A stretch of DNA of 43,009 nucleotides. Origin: Bacillota bacterium (lineage in GTDB: Bacteria > Bacillota > Clostridia > Lachnospirales > Lachnospiraceae). Location: assembly GCA_023415595.1 (NCBI GenBank), contig JAEZJW010000126.1:1-43009 (forward strand), in the 5' to 3' direction. This document shows, in pieces, positions 8,004 to 14,661 of the stretch. A program made the translations under genes and the position numbers. The notes under the pieces are model-generated. The model did no database searches, was not told the origin of the DNA, and saw nothing but the letters and a program-made list of their open reading frames with translations. The first letter of the stretch is position 1. Every line of letters starts with the position of its first letter.

Positions 8004-8154
8004 TGTGATTTAGCAATTATTGTCAAAGCGCTACCGATACCCAAAAGAATATGCTGCTCCCCAGCAGTATAACTTAGTCCGGCCGAAGTACCTCCCTCAG
8101 TACTCTGGCAGGGACCCTTCTTACATCTTCCCGGTATGGTGTTGCAATATTCAT

Positions 8155-9165
8155 TTATTTAATTCTTCTGACTGAATTACCGCGTAATACGTTTCCTTCT
8201 ATCACTACCCTTTCGATTATCGTTGCCTTGGGATATTCTATCAAAGCAATCAATTTCTCTGCAGCGCTTTTACCCAAAATCTTTGTATTCTGCTGAAGAG
8301 TCGTAAGCTTGGGTTCCAACACCTGTGATAATAAAATTCCATCATAACCGGCAACCGAGACATCCTCAGGAACCCTGAGTCCCATCTCTTTAATCGCATT
8401 AATTCCTCCGATACAGGAAAAATCATCGGGGAAGATAATGCAGGTGGGTCTGTCCTTCCGTTCAAGCAGTTCTTTGGTTAACTTCGCAGTCGTAACAGGA
8501 TCATGATAAATACCGCTTTTCACGTAATCATCCGGAACCTGTATCCCCAGTTCACCCAGGGTCTTATAAAAACTCCCAACACGGTTTCTGGTAACAGAGG
8601 AATCCGCACCATGGATAAAAGCAATTTTTTTGTGTCCCATTTCATATATATAGGAAATTAAATCCCTCATACCTTTAATATTATCCGAAATGATCGCTGT
8701 TCTGTTATCAAATACATGATCGATTGTTATTACAGGCAGCTCACCATGGATTAACTCGACCACATCCGGATCGGAAAAGTCAATACAGGCAATGACTACA
8801 CCATCAACACCCCGGTATTTACTATGTTCATAGTACGACATTGACTTCTGGCCCATATGCTTATTAATGAAGGTAATGTCATATCCGTTTCTCTCTGCTT
8901 CCACCTTGAAGCTGTCCAGTACATTGGCAAAATACTCATGGGTCAGACCGCTCTGCGCCTCATCAACAAACAACACCCCAAGATTATAGGTTCTGTTTGT
9001 CTTCAAAGCCCGGGCAGAGGAATTCGGAAAATAACCCATTTCTTTCGCTGCTCTTCTAATATTCTCTTTGGTAGCCTCTGCAATATCGCTGTGATCATTC
9101 AATGCTTTACTTACTGTAGCTACCGAAACTCCACATCTGATTGAAATATCTTTAATAGAAACCAC
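8155..9165 (-). CDS. LacI/GalR-family transcriptional regulator
   Basis: A 336-residue regulator. The N-terminal LacI helix-turn-helix and hinge helix are clear (SIKDISIRCGVSVATVSKAL, then GYFPNSSARALKT). The rest is a periplasmic-binding-protein-like sugar-binding domain with VVIACIDFSD, GMRDLISYIYEMGHKKIAFIHG and the closing TTLQQNTKILGKSAAEKLIALI. I chose the GTG at 9165 because AAGGAG lies 6 bases before it; an in-frame ATG at 9195 has no ribosome binding site and would add 10 residues that do not look like the family. No sugar gene is adjacent, so the effector is unknown. Two near-identical 16-base elements upstream (9203 and 9411) are candidate operators. Confidence 0.92.
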   Translation of the reverse strand: MVSIKDISIRCGVSVATVSKALNDHSDIAEATKENIRRAAKEMGYFPNSSARALKTNRTYNLGVLFVDEAQSGLTHEYFANVLDSFKVEAERNGYDITFINKHMGQKSMSYYEHSKYRGVDGVVIACIDFSDPDVVELIHGELPVITIDHVFDNRTAIISDNIKGMRDLISYIYEMGHKKIAFIHGADSSVTRNRVGSFYKTLGELGIQVPDDYVKSGIYHDPVTTAKLTKELLERKDRPTCIIFPDDFSCIGGINAIKEMGLRVPEDVSVAGYDGILLSQVLEPKLTTLQQNTKILGKSAAEKLIALIEYPKATIIERVVIEGNVLRGNSVRRIK

Positions 9166-9202
9166 GAGTAACTCCTTAACTATGTAATATTGCATTTCAT
9201 CT

Positions 9203-9218
9203 GCTTAAACGTTTTCTA
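9203..9218. promoter_or_regulatory. Candidate LacI-family operator, copy 1
   Basis: GCTTAAACGTTTTCTA, with a central AAACGTTT palindrome carrying the CG step typical of LacI-family operators, lies 38 bases upstream of the GTG start of the regulator. It matches copy 2 at 9411-9426 in 15 of 16 bases. Confidence 0.55.
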
Positions 9219-9410
9219 TGTTACTATATTTGGCATTTTCAACAAATTATTGGTATAATTACAAATATTCTTACTATTAATAGCCAAATTCCAATCTGTT
9301 GTTTCAATATATCTACTAAAATACTACCTTGTTTTTCAATACTCACTAAAATAATCTTAATCCTTTTCGAAAATAATTGCAAGCTTTATTTTGTTTTTTT
9401 TGTATAAACA

Positions 9411-9426
9411 GCTTAATCGTTTTCTA
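9411..9426. promoter_or_regulatory. Candidate LacI-family operator, copy 2
   Basis: GCTTAATCGTTTTCTA, in the same orientation as copy 1 and 208 bases from it, lies about 68 bases upstream of the -35 box of the second V-ATPase operon. A third CG-centred palindrome, TTTTCGAAAA, lies between them at 9364-9373. Confidence 0.5.
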
Positions 9427-9493
9427 ATTTTCACAAGCTGGTAATTATAGTATATTCTTGGCTTTTCCTTCGTCTAAATATCTCAAATTTTGT

Positions 9494-9522
9494 TAGACAG
9501 TAAGATAATTTTTAGCTATAAT
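9494..9522 (+). promoter_or_regulatory. Promoter of the second V-ATPase operon
   Basis: TAGACA (9494-9499), a 17-base spacer and a perfect TATAAT (9517-9522) lie 74 bases before the first ATPase gene, whose start has TTAGGAGG at 9581-9588. Apart from this promoter and the candidate operators, the AT-rich 9166-9595 gap shows no gene. Confidence 0.65.
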
Positions 9523-9595
9523 GTCTATAGTAATTTTTATAAAAAGGTTTAATATGTGTTCATAAAGCAAAATTTGTAATCCTTAGGAGGATCCG

Positions 9596-9907
9596 ATGGA
9601 GAAGACAATTGGCAAGATTTTCGAGATTGAAGAAAAAGCTAAATTTATCATTGACCGTGCCAACCAGGAAAAGCTCCGTATGCATGATGAATTTGAAGAA
9701 GACCTTATCAAAATGGAGCGCGGAATCAACGAAGAAAATATAAAGAAAATAAATGATTACCGGGCTGAAATCGAAAATGAATTGGAGCATGAAAAAGAAC
9801 AGTTAATTCATAAGTGTGATAAGCAGCTGGAGGACCTGGAAGAGCTTTATCATAAAAGTCACGGTGAATTCGCCTGCCGGATCTTTGATAGCATTCTGCA
9901 GTCCTGA
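9596..9907 (+). CDS. V-type ATPase peripheral-stalk subunit G/H-like (second operon)
   Basis: A 103-residue, highly charged, glutamate/lysine-rich protein expected to form one long coiled-coil helix. It has four cysteine-free heptad-like blocks and a short C-terminal segment containing FACRIFDSILQS. Being first gene of a complete V-ATPase operon, it should be the stator-stalk partner of subunit E (14045-14611). AGGAGG sits 7 bases upstream of the ATG. It has little similarity to the equivalent protein at 4735-5043 beyond composition. The family call rests on context and predicted structure. Confidence 0.8.
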   Translation: MEKTIGKIFEIEEKAKFIIDRANQEKLRMHDEFEEDLIKMERGINEENIKKINDYRAEIENELEHEKEQLIHKCDKQLEDLEELYHKSHGEFACRIFDSILQS

Positions 9908-9957
9908 AGCTTCAGATCAGGTCGCTTGCATTCCTATTACAAAATGATGGAGGCACT

Positions 9958-10998
9958 ATGGATACTTTACTATCCTACAGCGGAATTAATACTAAAATAA
10001 GAGCCATGCGTTCCAGGCTGATTACCAGAGAGGATTATCAGCAGCTGGCTAATCTTGACACAACAGCAGATTTCATTGCATTCCTGAAACACCATGCAGG
10101 ATATAGTGATATCTTCAAAAAATATGATGAGCATGAGCTGCATCGGTTCGATGCTGAGAGAATCTTCATATATGCTTTCTATAATGATTATGCCAAGATA
10201 TACCGGTTCGCTAACCAGGCCCAACGGAGGGATCTTGCGCTATTTTTTTTGCGTCATGAGGTTACTTTGCTTAAGAATTGCATCCATCTTATTTATAATG
10301 AAGAAACAGCCTATGATCTTTCCTTATTCCAGGAATTCTTCGATAGGCATTCTAAGATAAATATTACTGCACTGGCCTCCTCAAGAAGTATGGAGGAATA
10401 TATAAGACAGTTAAAGGATACGGAATTCTATCCTCTGTTCGCCAAGCTTCAGAATAATTTAGTTACGAACCCGTTCGATTATGAAATGCAGCTGGATATC
10501 TACTATTTTAAAAGAATGTGGAAGATCAGGGGAAAGCTCGTTTCCGGCAATACTCTGAAGACCGTGACTAACAGGCTTGGTGCTGAGATTGATATGCTTA
10601 ACATCATGTGGATCTATCGGGCAAAGGTGATGTATGATATCAGTTCGGCTGAGTTATTATCCTATATCATTCCCGTGAATTTTAAACTGTCAAAGGAACA
10701 GCTGCTTAAGCTTGTTAAATCTTCTACCATAGAGGAATTTACCAATATATTAAAAACTACCTATTATAGTGATTTTGTCCCTTCCCTTTCAGAAGGAACA
10801 ATTGAGAACACTTACCATAATCTCATGGATAAGATCTATAAGGAAAACAAAGCAAAGTATCCGGCATCGATGAGTACGGTGAACTACTATCTCCATCAGA
10901 AGGAAACAGAGATAGCACGCCTGACAACAGCGTTGGAATGTATCCGATATAAATTAGACCCCAAGGAAAAATTAAAGTATATTTTTAACGGTGGATAG
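9958..10998 (+). CDS. atpC: V-type ATPase subunit C (second operon)
   Basis: A 346-residue helical protein of the V/A-ATPase C (d) family, the cup that seats the central stalk on the proteolipid ring. Family traits are the N-terminal SYSGINTKIRAMRSRLITRED, the internal DYAKIYRFANQAQRRDLALFF and a C-terminal YYLHQKETEIARLTTALECIRYKLDP. The last of these corresponds to the LAAYILARENEIKTVRILLSG ending of the first-operon copy. GATGGAGG lies upstream of the ATG. In this operon C comes second, before I, whereas in the first operon it follows E; the arrangement differs, not just the sequence. Confidence 0.9.
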   Translation: MDTLLSYSGINTKIRAMRSRLITREDYQQLANLDTTADFIAFLKHHAGYSDIFKKYDEHELHRFDAERIFIYAFYNDYAKIYRFANQAQRRDLALFFLRHEVTLLKNCIHLIYNEETAYDLSLFQEFFDRHSKINITALASSRSMEEYIRQLKDTEFYPLFAKLQNNLVTNPFDYEMQLDIYYFKRMWKIRGKLVSGNTLKTVTNRLGAEIDMLNIMWIYRAKVMYDISSAELLSYIIPVNFKLSKEQLLKLVKSSTIEEFTNILKTTYYSDFVPSLSEGTIENTYHNLMDKIYKENKAKYPASMSTVNYYLHQKETEIARLTTALECIRYKLDPKEKLKYIFNGG

Positions 10999-10999
10999 T

Positions 11000-11044
11000 G
11001 TGAAAAATAAATTTTTCACAAAGTGAATTGTTACAATTCACTTT
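11000..11044 (+). promoter_or_regulatory. Two perfect tandem hairpins between subunits C and I
   Basis: GTGAAAAAT/ATTTTTCAC (11000-11019, 2-base loop) is directly followed by AAAGTGAATTG/CAATTCACTTT (11020-11044, TTA loop). Both stems are perfect, and no U-tract follows. They begin right after the subunit C stop codon. Likely roles are mRNA stabilisation, processing or partial termination inside the operon; none can be chosen from sequence alone. Confidence 0.6.
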
Positions 11045-11145
11045 GCAAATATTGTGCTGACGCCCAAATTCGCGGGTATTGGCAGCATGGAGGTATTAAT
11101 ATAAAAATCTGCCTGAACATTAACCATATACCGGAGGTGTAACGA

Positions 11146-13047
11146 TTGATAGAAAAAATGAAGTTCCTTAGTATTACGGGGCCAAAAAGGGATTTTGACC
11201 GAGTTGTCAGAGTCTATTTGAGTAAATATCATATTCATCTGGAAAACGCTTTATCCGAACTCAGCTCCGTACATGATCTGAAACCGTTTGTAGAGATTAA
11301 TCCCTATAAGGATCTGCTTGGAAAATCAGAAGAATTGATTAAAAAGCTCGATAAGAAGCAGGAATATTCTTCGACAGATATGACTCCCGAGAAGGCATCC
11401 GAGGTGATCACCTCTACCTTCTCCCTACTGGAGGATCTGAATACCCGTAAGAAGAGCCTGAAGGAGCAGAAGGCCCATTATACAGACCTAATCCATCAGA
11501 TTGAGCCTTTTCGGAATCTGGATTACGACATACATAAGATTCTGGAGCTGAAATTTATTAATTTCCGCTTTGGTAAGATTTCGCACGAGCACTATAATAA
11601 ATTTTCAAAGTATGTTTACGATAATCTGAATTCCGTTTTCTTTGAATGTGACAGTGACAGCGATTATGTCTGGGGGATTTACTTTGTTCCTGCGTCATAT
11701 TCCGTGAAGATTGATGCGATCTATGCTTCCCTGCATTTTGAACGGCTCTTCCTTCCCGATGAGTACGAAGGAACACCGGAAGAAGCTTACCGCAGTTTCC
11801 TAGCCAAGCGGAATGAAATCAATGCAGAGCTGACCTCAGTTTCAAACCAAATTAAGGATCGGCTCAACCAGAGAGCGGATGAGCTATTAGAGGCTCACAA
11901 TACCCTCATGATATTTAATAAAAACTATGACGTACGAAAGCTTGCAGCCTGCACGAAGGAGAAAGGAAAGGATGAGGTATTCTTTATCCTCTGTGGTTGG
12001 ATTTCCGAGAAGGACGTCAAGAATTTCGTTGCTGAAGTTGAAAAGGATGCTGACGTATACTGTGTCATGGATGATGGTCAGGAAAGCGTTACGACGAAGC
12101 CTCCGACAAAGCTTAAGAATCCAAGATTATTCAAACCCTTTGAGATGTTTGTTAAGATGTATGGTTTCCCAGCCTATAACGAGGTGGACCCCACCTCCTT
12201 TGTGGCAATTACCTACTCCCTGATCTTCGGTATCATGTTCGGTGATGTTGGCCAGGGACTCTGTATTGCCTTAGGCGGTTTCCTGCTATACAAATTTAAG
12301 AAGATGGCTTTAGCCGCTATTATCTCCCTCGCCGGAGTATTCTCAACCATATTCGGCTTCCTCTATGGAAGTGTCTTTGGTTTTGAGGATTGGCTGAAAC
12401 CGGTCTGGCTGTCTCCGATGCACAATGTCATGACGGTACTGATTACCTCGGTTGGTTTCGGAGTCGCTCTGATCCTGATTGCGATGGTATTGAATATTAT
12501 CAATGGAATTAAGGAAAAGAAGCTGGGCAAGGTACTGTTTGATACCAACGGATTATCCGGTCTTGTATTTTACGGAGCCGCTATAGCATGTGTTCTCTTG
12601 ATCGCAACCGGGCATCCGCTGCCTGCTACGATCCTGCTGGTGATTTTCTTTGCGATACCGCTGATTCTTATCTTCCTCAGAGAGCCGCTTACCAGAGCAA
12701 TCGAGAAGAAAAAGCGTATCTTTCCGGAACATAAGATGATGTTTATCGTAGAGAATTTCTTTGAATTATTTGAAGTGCTGCTCAGCTACGTAACCAACAC
12801 CATCTCCTTCCTCCGTGTCGGTGCCTTTGCATTAAGCCATGCTGCTATGATGGGTGTCGTCATGCTGCTGTCCGGAGCCGAGAAGGGCTTTCCTAATCTC
12901 TTTGTTCTGGTTTTGGGTAATTTGATTGTTGCAGCTATGGAAGGTTTGGTCGTAGGCATTCAGGTATTAAGGCTTGAGTATTATGAAATGTTCAGCCGTT
13001 TCTATAAAGGAACCGGCAAAGAATTTAAACCATATAAATACAATTAG
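11146..13047 (+). CDS. atpI: V-type ATPase membrane subunit I (second operon), TTG start
   Basis: A 633-residue stator subunit. The N-terminal cytoplasmic arm (about 1-335) contains coiled coils; the C-terminal membrane domain starts after FVKMYGFPAYNEVDPTSF, and IFGIMFGDVGQG follows. The ion-path arginine is in TISFLRVGAFALSHAAMMG, near residue 560. I place the start at TTG 11146 because GGAGGTG (11133-11139) is at ideal distance; the next in-frame ATG (11158) would be about 19 bases away. The resulting MIEKMKFLSITGPK is also the usual family N-terminus. TTG may keep this large subunit at lower dose than the ring subunit that follows. Confidence 0.93.
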   Translation: MIEKMKFLSITGPKRDFDRVVRVYLSKYHIHLENALSELSSVHDLKPFVEINPYKDLLGKSEELIKKLDKKQEYSSTDMTPEKASEVITSTFSLLEDLNTRKKSLKEQKAHYTDLIHQIEPFRNLDYDIHKILELKFINFRFGKISHEHYNKFSKYVYDNLNSVFFECDSDSDYVWGIYFVPASYSVKIDAIYASLHFERLFLPDEYEGTPEEAYRSFLAKRNEINAELTSVSNQIKDRLNQRADELLEAHNTLMIFNKNYDVRKLAACTKEKGKDEVFFILCGWISEKDVKNFVAEVEKDADVYCVMDDGQESVTTKPPTKLKNPRLFKPFEMFVKMYGFPAYNEVDPTSFVAITYSLIFGIMFGDVGQGLCIALGGFLLYKFKKMALAAIISLAGVFSTIFGFLYGSVFGFEDWLKPVWLSPMHNVMTVLITSVGFGVALILIAMVLNIINGIKEKKLGKVLFDTNGLSGLVFYGAAIACVLLIATGHPLPATILLVIFFAIPLILIFLREPLTRAIEKKKRIFPEHKMMFIVENFFELFEVLLSYVTNTISFLRVGAFALSHAAMMGVVMLLSGAEKGFPNLFVLVLGNLIVAAMEGLVVGIQVLRLEYYEMFSRFYKGTGKEFKPYKYN

Positions 13048-13128
13048 CTCAAGGTTTTATGTTGTACGGATATACGCATGATGGATGTTTTGCAATTACT
13101 AATTAGAATATTTTAGGAGGATATCTTA

Positions 13129-13557
13129 ATGAAAACTCAGATTGTCATTGTTATCGCACTTATTTTAAGTATCGTTATTCCCTTTGGTTCCTTCCTGATT
13201 TCCAGAAAGAGAACAAAAGGCACTTTAAAGGCAACCCTTAGCTGTAATGCCTTCTTCTTCTTTGCTACCCTGATCCTTGCAGATATCATGCTGTTCTCCG
13301 GTAAGGTATCCGCAGCGGAGACACAGGTTGCGGCTGAGGCTGTGAATGCTGTTGATGGCTGGAAATATATCGCTGCTGCACTGTCCACCGGTTTATCCTG
13401 TATCGGTGGTGGTATCGCGGTTGCTTCCGCTGCTTCTGCTGCACTCGGTGCCATGAGCGAGGACTCCTCCATCATGGGTAAGGCACTGATCTTCGTTGCT
13501 CTTGCAGAAGGTATTGCGTTGTATGGCTTAATTGTTTCCTTTACCATCTTAGGTTAG
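13129..13557 (+). CDS. atpK: V/A-type ATPase proteolipid subunit K (second operon), F-like c hairpin
   Basis: A 142-residue ring subunit. Residues 79-142 form one F-type-like c hairpin with the carboxylate Glu127 (VALAEGIALYG). Before it lies an extension with two hydrophobic segments (about 5-24 and 41-57), joined by a basic loop and followed by VSAAET, which resembles a signal peptidase site. By my alignment to Na+-translocating c subunits such as that of Ilyobacter, the position of the key glutamine (Gln32) is Gly94 and the residue after the carboxylate is Gly, not Ser. H+ coupling is therefore more likely than Na+ (inference). AGGAGG precedes the ATG. Very different from the double-hairpin K at 2196-2681. 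Confidence 0.9.
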   Translation: MKTQIVIVIALILSIVIPFGSFLISRKRTKGTLKATLSCNAFFFFATLILADIMLFSGKVSAAETQVAAEAVNAVDGWKYIAAALSTGLSCIGGGIAVASAASAALGAMSEDSSIMGKALIFVALAEGIALYGLIVSFTILG

Positions 13558-13606
13558 TGATCCGGGTTTTTTGAGCGGCCGTGAAGCGGCGGTATGGAGG
13601 ATTTAT

Positions 13607-13915
13607 ATGCGTATGTTTTTAATCAGTGATAATGTGGATACCTATACCGGCATGCGGCTTGCAGGTGTGGACGGCGTTGTGATCCATTCGAATAAGCATC
13701 TGAAGGAACAGCTGGATCGGGCGGTAGCCGATAAGACCATCGGAATTCTTCTGATTACCGAGAAGCTGAGCAGTCAGTTTCCGGATATCATCGATGATAT
13801 CAAATTAAACCGTAAGCTTCCGTTGATCGTTGAGATACCCGATCGCCACGGTACCGGCCGTAAGCCGAATTTTATCACCTCTTATGTGAACGAAGCGATT
13901 GGTTTGAAGTTATAA
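13607..13915 (+). CDS. atpF: V-type ATPase central-stalk subunit F (second operon)
   Basis: A 102-residue rotor protein of the F family: MRMFLISDNVDTYTGMRLAG at the start, then the strand IGILLITEKL and the LPLIVEIPD motif followed by a helix. The frame is open further upstream, but TGGAGG (13595-13600) sits 6 bases before the ATG at 13607, so I start there. The next ATG at 13613 is too far from the ribosome binding site. It lies between K and E, whereas in the first operon F follows C. A structured intercistronic segment separates it from subunit E. Confidence 0.9.
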   Translation: MRMFLISDNVDTYTGMRLAGVDGVVIHSNKHLKEQLDRAVADKTIGILLITEKLSSQFPDIIDDIKLNRKLPLIVEIPDRHGTGRKPNFITSYVNEAIGLKL

Positions 13916-13948
13916 AAGGCTGCATCAAAGATGCCGCATGTGAGGAGA

Positions 13949-14023
13949 AAGGATTCCACAAACCGGAATCCTTGAGGAAGAGCTGCGGAGTTTCGCACTA
14001 GGAGTCTCACTCCTTGCTCTTCC
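13949..14023 (+). promoter_or_regulatory. Compact branched RNA structure between subunits F and E
   Basis: A perfect 9-bp hairpin, AAGGATTCC/GGAATCCTT (13949-13973), is followed by a three-way junction. The outer stem is GGAAGAGC (13976-13983) with GCTCTTCC (14016-14023). It encloses TGCG/CGCA (13984-13997) and AGGAGT/ACTCCT (14000-14014). All four stems are perfect Watson-Crick pairings. It ends 21 bases before the subunit E start. It is too short for a tRNA and matches no riboswitch I know. Confidence 0.6.
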
Positions 14024-14044
14024 CAGATTATATGGAGGTAGTTT

Positions 14045-14611
14045 ATGACCTTAAATGAAAAACTGGATAATTTTTATACTTCGGTAATTGACAGTGCTAC
14101 GACACAAAGTATTGAAATTATTGAAGAATACAGTAAAGCTCTTAAGAAGATCAAGGATGAAAGATATCAGTCCGCCGTGAAGAGGGCCGCAAATACTTAT
14201 CGTATCGAGATTGATCATATCATTCGCGAGAAGAACCGCAGGCTCTCCAAGGAGTCCCTGGATATCAAGCGTAAGGTACTGGAACGGTCCGCTGAGATTA
14301 CAGATAGTATCTTTAAGGATGTAGAGCTGAAGCTGAAGGAATTCATGAAGACTGACTCCTACCAGGAATACTTGGTCAGGAAGATAAAAGAAGCCCTGGA
14401 TTTTGCTCGTGGGGACGAACTGATCATCTATATCAATCCCTCCGATGAGAGCCTTATCCCCTCTCTCGAAGAGAAATCCGGAGTAAAGCTGACCTTAAGC
14501 AATCGGGATTTCTTTGGTGGTATCCGTGCTGTTATTCCCTCCCGGACCATACTGATCGATCATTCCTTCCTTACTAAGCTTGCAGAGACGAAAAGTACCT
14601 TCAAGCTGTAA
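14045..14611 (+). CDS. atpE: V-type ATPase peripheral-stalk subunit E (second operon)
   Basis: A 188-residue stator protein. The N-terminal two thirds is a long charged helix (LNEKLDNFYTSVIDSATTQS onward); the C-terminal globular part carries VRKIKEALDF, IYINPSDESLIPSL and the characteristic FFGGIRAVIPSRTILIDHSF, equivalent to the YGGFLLVYGD region of the first-operon copy. ATGGAGG lies 7 bases before the ATG. It is 22 residues shorter than its paralogue at 1545-2177. It pairs with the stalk protein at 9596-9907. Confidence 0.9.
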   Translation: MTLNEKLDNFYTSVIDSATTQSIEIIEEYSKALKKIKDERYQSAVKRAANTYRIEIDHIIREKNRRLSKESLDIKRKVLERSAEITDSIFKDVELKLKEFMKTDSYQEYLVRKIKEALDFARGDELIIYINPSDESLIPSLEEKSGVKLTLSNRDFFGGIRAVIPSRTILIDHSFLTKLAETKSTFKL

Positions 14612-14661
14612 TAATGAAGGGAAGTAAGCGTAATCAAATCAACAAAAAAGGAGACATCTCC

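Noticed and set aside
8074..8154. 26-codon minus-strand reading frame directly after the LacI-family gene
   Set aside because: No ribosome binding site, no recognisable similarity, and too short to distinguish from chance.
9560..9790. Minus-strand hydrophobic reading frame opposite the stalk subunit
   Set aside because: It is the antisense of a Glu/Lys-rich coiled coil, which always reads as Phe/Leu-rich; no start signals.
13976..14023. tRNA or tRNA-like molecule, because of the branched fold
   Set aside because: Only 48 bases, no anticodon arm geometry, no T-loop consensus and no CCA end.
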